A stretch of 46,563 nucleotides of DNA from Ruminococcaceae bacterium UBA5295 (GTDB lineage Bacteria > Bacillota > Clostridia > Oscillospirales > Acutalibacteraceae), in contig DHSD01000031.1 of NCBI GenBank assembly GCA_002411365.1, positions 1-46,563 on the forward strand, written 5' to 3'. A program made the position numbers and the translations under genes. Within the stretch, counting starts at the first letter, position 1; every line of letters starts with the position of its first letter. The notes beneath the pieces were generated by a model. The model did no database searches. It saw only the letters and a list, made by a program, of their open reading frames with translations, and was not told the origin of the DNA. Shown here piece by piece: positions 15,886 through 24,094 of this stretch.

Positions 15886-16677
15886 ATGAGACGTAAGAAA
15901 CTCACAAAATTTCTCAAAGGCACCGGAATTGTTCTTCTGGTCGCCGGAGGCATTGCGGGCTGTACGTTCCTGTTTTCCACCGCCTATGACATCGGGGTGC
16001 GGACAGCCACATACTCACCGCACAACTCTTCGGCAAAACCGACTTCTTCAGCAGGGGCAAAGTCGTCATCTTCCTTTGTTTCTTCTAAAGCAGTGGTAAA
16101 GCATGAAAAAACCGAACCGCATATAAATGAGCTCGTGCTCGTAGGGCCAGACCACCCAACGCCTTCATGGTATAAAGTGAAACTTTCTAAATCGTTTGGC
16201 TTTTATATGGACGCTTCCGTAGTGAAACCATTCGCACAGATGCGCACCGACGCCTCAAAAGACGGCGTGTCGATATGGATTTCGTCGGCTTACAGAAGCA
16301 ATGACCGCCAAAGTGTGCTCTTCCAACAGGAAATTGAGCAGTACGCGAAAACATGCCCAACATACGCCGATGCCGTTTCAGCGGCTGAAAAATCGGTTGC
16401 AAAACCAGGCTGCAGCGAGCACGCAACCGGCCTTGCACTCGACCTTAACGGCGTAAAGAACAGCTTCGGCAGCACTGCAGCTTACCGCTGGCTTGAACAG
16501 CACGCACAGGATTACGGTTTTATTATCCGTTATCCAAAGGAGAAACAAGATATCACTAAAATTAAATTTGAGCCATGGCATTTCCGCTATGTGGGTGTAG
16601 AAAATGCCAAAGCCATGAAAAGATCCGGAATGTGCCTTGAAGAATACGTTGAAAGCGAAGAAGAAAGCGACCGTTAA
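15886..16677 (+). CDS. Membrane-anchored D,D-carboxypeptidase, VanY / peptidase M15B family
   Basis: This 263-residue protein has an N-terminal membrane anchor (about 10-34) and a Ser/Ala/Pro-rich linker (about 45-72), then an M15B zinc peptidase domain facing the wall. The active site is SSAYRS (133-138), the zinc ligands are H179 and D186 in SEHATGLALDLNG, and E229-P-W-H232 completes the centre. VanY-type enzymes remove the terminal D-Ala from peptidoglycan stem peptides. No vancomycin-resistance genes accompany it, so wall maturation is more likely than resistance. The start is ATG with GGAGG eight bases upstream. The promoter of gltX begins inside its stop region. Confidence 0.9.
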   Translation: MRRKKLTKFLKGTGIVLLVAGGIAGCTFLFSTAYDIGVRTATYSPHNSSAKPTSSAGAKSSSSFVSSKAVVKHEKTEPHINELVLVGPDHPTPSWYKVKLSKSFGFYMDASVVKPFAQMRTDASKDGVSIWISSAYRSNDRQSVLFQQEIEQYAKTCPTYADAVSAAEKSVAKPGCSEHATGLALDLNGVKNSFGSTAAYRWLEQHAQDYGFIIRYPKEKQDITKIKFEPWHFRYVGVENAKAMKRSGMCLEEYVESEEESDR

Positions 16678-16706
16678 TTGATTATACCTCTTGTATTTGG
16701 TATAAT
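16678..16706 (+). promoter_or_regulatory. Promoter of the gltX-glnS operon
   Basis: TTGATT (16678-16683), a 17-base spacer and TATAAT (16701-16706) preceded by TGG, an extended -10. The -35 directly abuts the stop codon of the peptidase gene (TAA at 16675-16677). The predicted start is near 16713. Confidence 0.8.
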
Positions 16707-16717
16707 GAATCCAATAA

Positions 16718-16744
16718 AACTGCCGGCATGGCATGCCGGCAGTT
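16718..16744 (+). promoter_or_regulatory. Hairpin at the 5' end of the gltX leader
   Basis: AACTGCCGGC, loop ATGGCAT, GCCGGCAGTT: a 10-bp perfect stem that would form about five bases from the 5' end of the gltX transcript. No T-run follows at once, so it is more likely a leader-stabilising or regulatory stem than a terminator, although it could weakly end peptidase-gene transcripts. It also hides the ATG at 16733. Confidence 0.5.
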
Positions 16745-16765
16745 AAAATTCAGGAGGGGATATTA

Positions 16766-18226
16766 TTGCCACAGAGAGTCAGAACAAGGTTTGCCCCGAG
16801 CCCGACGGGATTTATGCACGTCGGCAACTTGCGGACAGCCCTTTTTGAATACCTTATTGCAAAATCAAACGGTGGGGATTTCGTCCTCCGCATTGAAGAC
16901 ACAGACCAGGAGCGCTATGTTGAAGGCGCCGTAGATGTCATTTATGATACGCTCAGGCAGGTCGGCTTAAAGCATGATGAAGGCCCTGATATCGGCGGGC
17001 CTTATGGGCCATATGTCCAGAGCCAGAGAAAAGAAATCTACCGCAAATATGCGGAGCAGCTCGTGCAGGAAGGAAAAGCATACTACTGTTTCTGCACAAA
17101 AGAGCGCCTTGACGCGCTTCATGCAGACAGCCTTGAAAGCGGCGGCGGATATGACCGCCACTGCCGCAGCCTTCCGCACGAAGAAGTCGAGCGCCTGCTT
17201 GCGGCCGGCACTCCGCATGTTATACGCCAGAAAATGCCGCTTGATGGGTCTACCACATTTAACGACGCAGTGTACGGCCAGATAACTATTGACAACAAGG
17301 AACTTGAAGACCAGATACTGCTTAAATCCGACGGCTACCCAACTTATAACTTTGCCAATGTTATCGACGACCACCTTATGAAAATCACTCATGTAGTCCG
17401 CGGATGTGAATACCTAACGTCAACGCCTAAATATAATCTGCTTTACAAAGCATTTGGCTGGGACGTGCCTGCATACATTCATCTTCCGCTCATCATGGGC
17501 AAAAATCCTGACGGCACCGTCTCAAAGCTTTCAAAACGCCATGGTTCTACAGGTTTCACCGACCTTGTAAAAGACGGCTACCTTCCGGAAGTGATTATAA
17601 ACTACATAGCACTTCTCGGATGGTGCCCGAAAGACAACCGCGAAGTTTTTTCGCTTGATGAGCTTGTAAAAAGCTTTTCAATCGACGGGATAAGCAAATC
17701 GCCCGCCGTGTTCGATTACGATAAGCTCCTGTGGTTTAACGGCGAATATATCCGGGCAATGACGCAGGAAGAATTTACACGCCGCGCAATGCCGTATTAC
17801 CGTAAAGTATTTTCAGAAGGAGAACGCCCATGGGACGTGCTGACATCCATACTGCAGCCACGCATATCAAAATTTACGGAAATTCCTGAAATGCTTGCAT
17901 TTTTCAAGGAACTGCCTGATTATCCGGCCGAGCTTTTTATAAACAAAAAGAGCAAAACAAACCTTGCAAACTCTGCCGATATGATTAAGGCATCTATTCC
18001 GATTCTGCAGTCGCTGCCGGACTGGAAGCTTAAAACTATCCATGATTCGCTGATGGAACTTGCAGCAAAGCTCGGCACTAAAAATGGCACACTGCTGTGG
18101 CCCATACGCATTGCGGCAGCGGGGCAGAAAGTAACGCCAGGCGGGGCATTCGAAATTCTCTGCATTCTCGGAAAAGATGAGTCCATCAGGCGGCTTAACC
18201 TTGGCCTTGAAAAACTGAAAGCATAA
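16766..18226 (+). CDS. gltX: Glutamyl-tRNA synthetase
   Basis: The protein is 486 residues from TTG at 16766, which has AGGAGGGG six bases upstream; an in-frame ATG at 16733 lies in a hairpin without a ribosome site. This class I enzyme charges tRNA-Glu. Signature HVGN (18-21) within APSPTGFMHVGN and KLSKR (254-258), the KMSKS equivalent, frame the catalytic core, followed by the anticodon-binding helical domain. C109 and C110 (YYCFCTKERL) and C133 near GGGYDRHCRSL resemble the zinc-binding part of some bacterial enzymes. It is first in an operon with glnS, 13 bases apart. Because a separate GlnRS is present, this enzyme is probably discriminating, charging only tRNA-Glu. Confidence 0.96.
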   Translation: MPQRVRTRFAPSPTGFMHVGNLRTALFEYLIAKSNGGDFVLRIEDTDQERYVEGAVDVIYDTLRQVGLKHDEGPDIGGPYGPYVQSQRKEIYRKYAEQLVQEGKAYYCFCTKERLDALHADSLESGGGYDRHCRSLPHEEVERLLAAGTPHVIRQKMPLDGSTTFNDAVYGQITIDNKELEDQILLKSDGYPTYNFANVIDDHLMKITHVVRGCEYLTSTPKYNLLYKAFGWDVPAYIHLPLIMGKNPDGTVSKLSKRHGSTGFTDLVKDGYLPEVIINYIALLGWCPKDNREVFSLDELVKSFSIDGISKSPAVFDYDKLLWFNGEYIRAMTQEEFTRRAMPYYRKVFSEGERPWDVLTSILQPRISKFTEIPEMLAFFKELPDYPAELFINKKSKTNLANSADMIKASIPILQSLPDWKLKTIHDSLMELAAKLGTKNGTLLWPIRIAAAGQKVTPGGAFEILCILGKDESIRRLNLGLEKLKA

Positions 18227-18239
18227 GGAGCAGGTAAAC

Positions 18240-19931
18240 ATGAGCGAAGAAGTCAAAGATACCGACGAAGCAGAAAATTCCGGAAATTTCATCCATACAA
18301 TGATTGAAAAAGACATAGCGCCGGGTGGGCGCTTCGCAGGGCAGACCGTCCACACCAGATTCCCGCCCGAGCCAAACGGCTACCTGCACATAGGCCACGC
18401 AAAAGCTATCTGTATAGATTTCGGGGCAGCTGAAAAATTCGGCGGCATGTGCAACCTCCGCATGGACGACACAAACCCGTCTAACAATGAAAGCGACGAA
18501 TATGTCGAGGCTATTAAAGAAGACATAAAATGGCTGGGGTTTTCATGGGATGGCCGTTTTTTCTACGCTTCCGATTACTTTCCAAAGATGTACGAACTGG
18601 CTGTAGGCCTTATAAAGCACGGCCTTGCTTACGTCTGCGAGCTTACGCCCGAGCAAATGCGGAAATACCGCGGCGACCTCACACATCCGGCAAAAAGCCC
18701 TTACCGCAACAGGCCCGTCGAAGAAAGCCTTGACCTGTTCCGCCGCATGAAAAGCGGCGAATTTGAAGACGGCCGCATGACGCTGCGCGCTAAAATAGAT
18801 TTGTCGTCCGGGAACTTCAATATGCGCGACCCTGTGCTTTACCGCATAAACCGCCAGCCACACCACCGCACAGGGACAAAATGGTGCATTTACCCGATGT
18901 ACGACTTTGCACACCCTATTGAGGATGCTTTAGAGGGTGTTACACATTCGCTCTGCTCCCTTGAATTTGAGGATCACCGCCCCCTTTATGACTGGGTGAC
19001 TGAGCATGTGGACCTGCCTTCAAAGCCGCGGCAGATCGAATTTGCCCGCCTCAATATTAATAACACAGTCATGAGCAAGCGCAAACTCCGTGAGCTTGTT
19101 GAAAAAGGATATGTTTCCGGCTGGGACGACCCGCGCATGCCTACGCTGCGCGGGCTCAGGCGCCGCGGCTACACGCCTGCCTCAATCCGTGATTTTTGCG
19201 AGAGCATAGGCGTCGCCAAAGTCAACAGCACCGTGGACTATGCGTTCCTTGAGCACTGCCTGCGTGAAGACCTAAACATAAATGCCCGCCGAACCATGGC
19301 AGTGCTAAACCCTGTAAAGCTTATACTTACAAATTACCCGGAAGGGAAAACAGAATATTTTGATGTGGAAAACAATCCTGAAAAGCCTGAGGAAGGCACA
19401 CGCAGAGTCAGCTTTTCGCGTGAGCTGTGGATAGAGCGTGAAGATTTCATGGAAGTGCCTGCGAAAAAATATTTCCGTATGTTTGCGGGCAATGAAGTGC
19501 GCCTTAAAACCGCTTATGTTGTAAAATGCACAGGGTGCGAAAAAGACAAAGACGGCACTATATCGGCTGTTTACGCAGAGTATGACCCGCAGACACGCGG
19601 CGGCAATACGCCCGACGGGCGCAAAGTCAAAAGCACTATCCACTGGGTGGATGCAAAAACTGCCATAGATGCGGAAGTAAGGCTTTACGGCAGGCTCTTC
19701 ACCGTATCTGACCCCGAAGCCGGAGATTACATCAATGAATTAAACCCCGATTCCCTTAAAGTGCTGAATGGCAGCAAGGTAGAACCTTGGCTTGCACATG
19801 CAAAGAAGGGCGAGTCGTTCCAGTTCATGAGGCAGGGTTATTTTTGCACCGACAGCCATGACTTTACACCTGAGCATCTAGTCTTCAACCGCTCAGTGTC
19901 ACTTAAAGATAGCTTCAAAAAGAAAAAGTGA
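18240..19931 (+). CDS. glnS: Glutaminyl-tRNA synthetase
   Basis: This 563-residue protein charges tRNA-Gln with glutamine directly. HIGH motif is intact (50-53) in PPEPNGYLHIGHAK, and VMSKRKL near 276-282 is the KMSKS motif. NNTVMSKRKLRELV and DDPRMPTLRGLRRRGYTP are typical of GlnRS rather than GluRS, as is the C-terminal beta-barrel anticodon domain. The first 30 residues are acidic. Most Firmicutes lack GlnRS and use the GatCAB amidotransferase route, so its presence beside gltX suggests an acquired or lineage-specific gene. The start has AAGGAG eight bases upstream. A strong terminator follows. Confidence 0.96.
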   Translation: MSEEVKDTDEAENSGNFIHTMIEKDIAPGGRFAGQTVHTRFPPEPNGYLHIGHAKAICIDFGAAEKFGGMCNLRMDDTNPSNNESDEYVEAIKEDIKWLGFSWDGRFFYASDYFPKMYELAVGLIKHGLAYVCELTPEQMRKYRGDLTHPAKSPYRNRPVEESLDLFRRMKSGEFEDGRMTLRAKIDLSSGNFNMRDPVLYRINRQPHHRTGTKWCIYPMYDFAHPIEDALEGVTHSLCSLEFEDHRPLYDWVTEHVDLPSKPRQIEFARLNINNTVMSKRKLRELVEKGYVSGWDDPRMPTLRGLRRRGYTPASIRDFCESIGVAKVNSTVDYAFLEHCLREDLNINARRTMAVLNPVKLILTNYPEGKTEYFDVENNPEKPEEGTRRVSFSRELWIEREDFMEVPAKKYFRMFAGNEVRLKTAYVVKCTGCEKDKDGTISAVYAEYDPQTRGGNTPDGRKVKSTIHWVDAKTAIDAEVRLYGRLFTVSDPEAGDYINELNPDSLKVLNGSKVEPWLAHAKKGESFQFMRQGYFCTDSHDFTPEHLVFNRSVSLKDSFKKKK

Positions 19932-19946
19932 AATGGAAACATAAGG

Positions 19947-19986
19947 AAAAGTCCTGAAGAAGTTCGAACTTCTTCAGGACTTTTTT
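19947..19986. terminator. Bidirectional terminator between glnS and the chemotaxis receptor gene
   Basis: AAAAGTCCTGAAGAAGTTC and its exact complement form a long palindromic hairpin at 19947-19985, with A-run and T-run at the two ends. It serves glnS on plus and the convergent receptor gene on minus. Confidence 0.9.
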
Positions 19987-20003
19987 ATATGTGCAGTTAA
20001 AAA

Positions 20004-21992
20004 TCAGTCTCCGCTGCGCAGCCTAAACTGCTGCACAAACTCCTGCATTTCTGATGCCTGAGATGACAGCTCTTCGCTTGCCGCCGCACTTTCTTCGGCT
20101 GTGGCGGAATTTGTCTGGATAACCGAAGATATCTGGTTCATATTCTGCGTTACGCTGCTGATGGACTCCGCCTGCTTCTGCGAAGCATGGGAAATCTCAT
20201 CCATGGATGTAATGATGCCTTTTGTCATATCGACAATGGAAATTATCGTTTTATTCGTTGCGCCTGTAATATTTCCTCCGTTCTCGACAGCTTCCTTCAT
20301 CTCTGAAACGAGCCCGGCAATCTCCTTGTTGGCCTGAGAGCTTTTTCCGGCAAGCCTGCGCACTTCATCAGCAACAACAGAGAACCCTTTCCCCGCCTCG
20401 CCTGCGCGGGCTGCTTCCACAGCCGCATTCAGCGCAAGGATATTTGTCTGGAAGGCAATATCCTGGACCGTTTTGATTATTTTGCTTATCTTCTGCGTCG
20501 AAGCCTGAATGCTGCCCATTGCGCACGTCAGTTTTTTCATCTGCTGGCTGCCTTTAAGCAGTTCATTTTCAGCCTCTTTTGCCTTTTTGTTGGAATTTAC
20601 AGCATTTTCTGCGTTGGACTGTATCTCCCCTGAAAGGCTTCCGACAGACTCTGAAAGTTCTTCAACGGAGCTTGCCTGCTCAGTGGCACCCTGTGAGAGC
20701 ATCTGTGCCGCATCCGATACTTGCCCCGAGCCGCCCGCAACCTGCGCAGCAGACTTGTCAATCGCTGAAAACGCCTTGTTTAAAAAAACAATGATATTAT
20801 TTATTGACGTCTGAAGCGGTTTGAAATCTCCAAGGTACTGGTATGACTCTGAAGCAATATCAAAATTTTTGGCTTCAATCGAAGCAAGCATAGAGGTTTC
20901 ATCCTGAATGATTGCATGCAGCCGCTGTGTGAGGGTAGCAGTGGCTTTCGCCAAGTCGCCCGTCTCGTCGGCCGTATCAACTTTTGGCACATCAGAGTGA
21001 AGGTCACCTTTGGCGAGCAGGAGCAGCCGCTGCGAGCACGCGCGGATTGGCGAAGAAACACCTTTTGCAAACTTTGAAGCAAACAAAACACCAACAACAA
21101 TTAAAACGGCCGTTGCTATAATCATGCCGATAATAATCGGGTAAAATTCAGACATCATTTCGCTGACCGGAGCAACAGTACCGCACGACCAGCCATCCGT
21201 ACCGGAAAGCGGCTGATAGTAGCATATCCTTTTGCCGTTTTCATAACTATAAGTCTCGGCATTCGTCTTTCCTGCTATCATGTTCTTGTAAACTGCGGCC
21301 GCACTGGCATAAGACGTGTCTTTTTTAGCCATCTCAATAAAATTCTGCTGTTGTGAAACGAGCTGAGGGCGCTTATTAGCAATCATCGTCCCCTTTTTAT
21401 CCAAGATAAAAACATTGCCGGTCTTTCCAATAACAACATGCGTGCTAACAATATAGCTGTAAGTCTGCGGGTCCATTTCACCGACGACAACGCCCTGAAA
21501 ACGGCTGTTGGTAACAGGCGCGCAGCATATAACTTCAAGCTGGCCCGCTATATCTTTCATAGGCGTCGAAAGATAAATGCTGCTGTCCATAGCGTTTTTA
21601 AAGTACTCGGTATCTGCGATATTCTTTCCCCTGTAGTTCGAATCGCTGCTTATTACGTTTCCTTTTTCGTCCGCTACATAAAGCACATCGTAGCCATATG
21701 AAAGTTTTTTGCCTTCAACCGCTCCAATCCACGTCGTATCTTTTTTGCTGCTCGCTTTCCCTATTTCGTCAAGCGACGCTACAAGCGATATCTTTTCTTC
21801 CATAAGCTTTTTTGAATTATTTACTGCGACCTGTGCTGTTTGACCAATTGATTTCATGTCACTTTTCACATTGTTTTCCATACCACGGCAGCTGAGTGTT
21901 GCGCTTACTAAAAGGCTGACTGCCATGGCAATCACGAGAGTAATGACACTGTTAAAAACCAATTTGTTTTTTAAAGTTTTGTAATTCTTCAT
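20004..21992 (-). CDS. Methyl-accepting chemotaxis protein with dCache-type sensor
   Basis: This 662-residue receptor has a transmembrane helix at about 12-32, an extracellular dCache-like domain (about 35-280, with VLYVADEKGNVISSDSNY and VFILDKKGTMIANKRP marking its two halves), a second helix at about 285-306, HAMP, and a cytoplasmic signalling coiled coil. The conserved tip FQTNILALNAAVEAARAGE and GFSVVADEVRRLAGKS contacts CheA and CheW. No CheR-binding pentapeptide ends the protein. The ligand is unknown; dCache domains often bind amino acids or small carboxylates. No flagellar or che genes are nearby, so it is an isolated receptor. The AAAGGA ribosome site is about 12 bases before the ATG, within an inverted repeat. 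Confidence 0.95.
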   Translation of the reverse strand: MKNYKTLKNKLVFNSVITLVIAMAVSLLVSATLSCRGMENNVKSDMKSIGQTAQVAVNNSKKLMEEKISLVASLDEIGKASSKKDTTWIGAVEGKKLSYGYDVLYVADEKGNVISSDSNYRGKNIADTEYFKNAMDSSIYLSTPMKDIAGQLEVICCAPVTNSRFQGVVVGEMDPQTYSYIVSTHVVIGKTGNVFILDKKGTMIANKRPQLVSQQQNFIEMAKKDTSYASAAAVYKNMIAGKTNAETYSYENGKRICYYQPLSGTDGWSCGTVAPVSEMMSEFYPIIIGMIIATAVLIVVGVLFASKFAKGVSSPIRACSQRLLLLAKGDLHSDVPKVDTADETGDLAKATATLTQRLHAIIQDETSMLASIEAKNFDIASESYQYLGDFKPLQTSINNIIVFLNKAFSAIDKSAAQVAGGSGQVSDAAQMLSQGATEQASSVEELSESVGSLSGEIQSNAENAVNSNKKAKEAENELLKGSQQMKKLTCAMGSIQASTQKISKIIKTVQDIAFQTNILALNAAVEAARAGEAGKGFSVVADEVRRLAGKSSQANKEIAGLVSEMKEAVENGGNITGATNKTIISIVDMTKGIITSMDEISHASQKQAESISSVTQNMNQISSVIQTNSATAEESAAASEELSSQASEMQEFVQQFRLRSGD

Positions 21993-22217
21993 AATAAGCC
22001 GTTATCCTTTCCATATTTTTAGCAGAAAACATTGGATGATGTTATATGGTTCAGCATTACTATCTGCTATTTTAGCACTAATCTTCCGTATCGTCCATAC
22101 TTTTGTATATTCATTTCATATAAATTATTAATATATCCTAATCAAATTGTTTATATTGCGCAAATATTCAGAAAATTTTTTATGATTTAGACGAATTTTA
22201 GGAAATAACGGCTTATT
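21993..22217. repeat. 13-bp inverted repeat bounding the receptor/sirtuin intergenic region
   Basis: AATAAGCCGTTAT (21993-22005) directly abuts the receptor start codon, and its exact complement ATAACGGCTTATT stands at 22205-22217. The similarity continues outside the core (AGGA next to both copies), so both strands show AGGA-(A)-ATAACGGCTTATT. The 199 bases between are very AT-rich, with no gene and no clear sigma-A promoter. Reading it as paired regulator sites or the ends of a small non-autonomous element are both possible. Confidence 0.4.
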
Positions 22218-22300
22218 TCAGATCTGATATTTTAGGCTTGCATTCAGTTCAAAATAAAGTTAGTATGGATTCTGAAAACAAACGGAAAAGGATGGGGAAT

Positions 22301-23029
22301 ATGTCTATTACAGATATCGAAAAGCTGCAGCAGATGATCGACAGCAGCAAAAGGATCGTCTTCTTCGGCGGGGCCGGAGTTTCAACCGAAAGCGGGATAC
22401 CGGATTTCCGCGGAGTGGACGGCCTTTACCGCCAGCACTACGCTTATCCTCCGGAAACAATTCTCAGCCATGAATTTTTTGAAACGCACTGCGAAGAGTT
22501 TTTCCGCTTCTACCGGGACAGGATGCTCTGCCTTGACGCGCAGCCAAACGCCGCACATAAAAAGCTTGCAGAGCTTGAAAAAGCCGGCAAACTGACAGCC
22601 GTCGTGACGCAGAACATAGACGGCCTGCACCAAAAAGCGGGGAGCAAAAACGTTTTTGAGCTGCACGGTTCCGTTCTGCGCAATAGCTGCACAAAATGCG
22701 GCAAAAAATACAGCGCCGAGTTTATACGCGACAGCAGCGGCATTCCGAAATGCAGCTGCGGGGGCATAATAAAACCCGACGTTGTGCTTTACGGTGAAGC
22801 TCTCGACCAGCGGACCATGAACTGCGCCATACGCGCCATAGCCAATGCGGATATGCTGATTATAGGTGGAACATCGCTCGCAGTATATCCGGCCGCAGGC
22901 CTCATTGATTTTTACAGCGGGTCAAAGCTCATCCTCATAAACAAAACATCAACACCGCTTGACGGGAAAGCAGATTTAGTCATAACAGAGAGCATAGGAA
23001 AAACGCTTGAAAAAATAAAAGTCAGTTAA
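22301..23029 (+). CDS. cobB: NAD-dependent protein deacylase (sirtuin)
   Basis: The protein is 242 residues from the ATG at 22301, preceded by AAGGATGGGG; an in-frame start at 22238 lacks a ribosome site. Sirtuin motifs are complete: GAGVSTESGIPDFRG (24-38), TQNIDGLH (103-110), catalytic H122 in FELHGS, zinc Cys at 130, 133, 151 and 153, and GTSLAVYPAAGL near the end. It removes acetyl or similar groups from protein lysines using NAD. Active-site residues Tyr and Arg of desuccinylases (YxxR) are not obvious: YRQHYAYPPE is present, so a deacetylase is favoured. The gene runs convergent into the patatin gene with only nine bases between. Confidence 0.94.
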   Translation: MSITDIEKLQQMIDSSKRIVFFGGAGVSTESGIPDFRGVDGLYRQHYAYPPETILSHEFFETHCEEFFRFYRDRMLCLDAQPNAAHKKLAELEKAGKLTAVVTQNIDGLHQKAGSKNVFELHGSVLRNSCTKCGKKYSAEFIRDSSGIPKCSCGGIIKPDVVLYGEALDQRTMNCAIRAIANADMLIIGGTSLAVYPAAGLIDFYSGSKLILINKTSTPLDGKADLVITESIGKTLEKIKVS

Positions 23030-23038
23030 AAGCAATAC

Positions 23039-23893
23039 TCACGCCTTTAAAAAAGCATGGATCTTAGGCAGCAAGGCAGTGCAGTCACGTATTCCAAGCT
23101 GGTAGATTTTCCATAATATCTCCGGATTATTTTCACAACGGCCTATTTTAATAGGCCGGCTCGGGCGGATTACTATCGCCTTGCCTGCTTTTTCAATGTC
23201 TGCGCAAAGTTTAAGTTCGTTATTGTAGACCTGCGGCCTGTGCAGGACATCTTTAATAAAGGCAGGATATTCGCCATAGTTTTTATGAAGCGTCGGGCTG
23301 TCGATCTCGGGCTTCATGCTCTTGCGGTAAGATGCTTCGCGCGTAAGTACAATAATGTTCCTGCCGTTCCCCTCTTCGATGGAATGTTCAATTGGAATCG
23401 GCTGTGAATACCCGCCGTCCATAAGGTTATAGCCTTTAAAGTGCACTATATTTGAAATCATCGGCAGCGAGCATGAGGCGCGGATAACTGTGAACGAATC
23501 GTCCATATCTTCTTTCCCGAAAAATTTGGCTTTTCCCGTTTCCATGTCTGTTGTACCCGCTTCCATGCGGACGGGAGATTTGAAAAACTTTTTGTAGTCG
23601 AATGGCGTTATTGTGTGGAACATCTCGCCAAACATAAAGTCAAAGCCAAAAGCCGAACCTGTTTTATCGAGGTTTTCTGTGCTCAGCACGCGTTTGTCAC
23701 CTGTATACTTTATAAGTACGCGTATGGATTCTTCCGTGCTTTGGCCTGAAATGTACGAAAGGGCGTTGATTGAGCCTGCTGAAATGCCATAAACAACCGG
23801 AAATGTTATTTTATTCTTTGTAAAGACGCTCAGCACTCCTGCGGTGTACCAGCCGCGCATACCTCCGCCTTCCAAAACCAGCCCTACAGGCAT
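23039..23893 (-). CDS. Patatin-like phospholipase family protein
   Basis: This 284-residue protein shows the patatin acyl-hydrolase signature: oxyanion loop LEGGGMRGWYTAGVL (7-21), nucleophile elbow GISAGSINALSY, and the catalytic aspartate in MDGGYSQPIPI. The Ser-Asp dyad is intact. Bacterial members of this YjjU/RssA-like subgroup are cytoplasmic esterases or phospholipases with poorly known substrates. No signal peptide is seen. GGAGG is eight bases before the ATG. It has its own promoter at 23952-23980 and no clear terminator before the convergent sirtuin gene. Confidence 0.9.
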   Translation of the reverse strand: MPVGLVLEGGGMRGWYTAGVLSVFTKNKITFPVVYGISAGSINALSYISGQSTEESIRVLIKYTGDKRVLSTENLDKTGSAFGFDFMFGEMFHTITPFDYKKFFKSPVRMEAGTTDMETGKAKFFGKEDMDDSFTVIRASCSLPMISNIVHFKGYNLMDGGYSQPIPIEHSIEEGNGRNIIVLTREASYRKSMKPEIDSPTLHKNYGEYPAFIKDVLHRPQVYNNELKLCADIEKAGKAIVIRPSRPIKIGRCENNPEILWKIYQLGIRDCTALLPKIHAFLKA

Positions 23894-23951
23894 GGCTTTT
23901 CCTCCTTTAAGTTCTTTTTAAATTTCTTTATTTTATAATATAGCTTAACTT

Positions 23952-23980
23952 ATTATATAGAAAAGAGACGGCAGGCACAA
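23952..23980 (-). promoter_or_regulatory. Probable promoter of the patatin gene
   Basis: On the minus strand TTGTGC, a 17-base spacer and TATAAT, about 60 bases upstream of the start codon. Confidence 0.6.
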
Positions 23981-24094
23981 GCAAAAAATGAAAATTTAAT
24001 CACCGGCTTTGGCATTTTGCTTCAGTGCAGCAAAAAATTATTTAGCCACACAGCTTTAAATATTAAAAATGCCATAATGAGCAATATTATTTCA

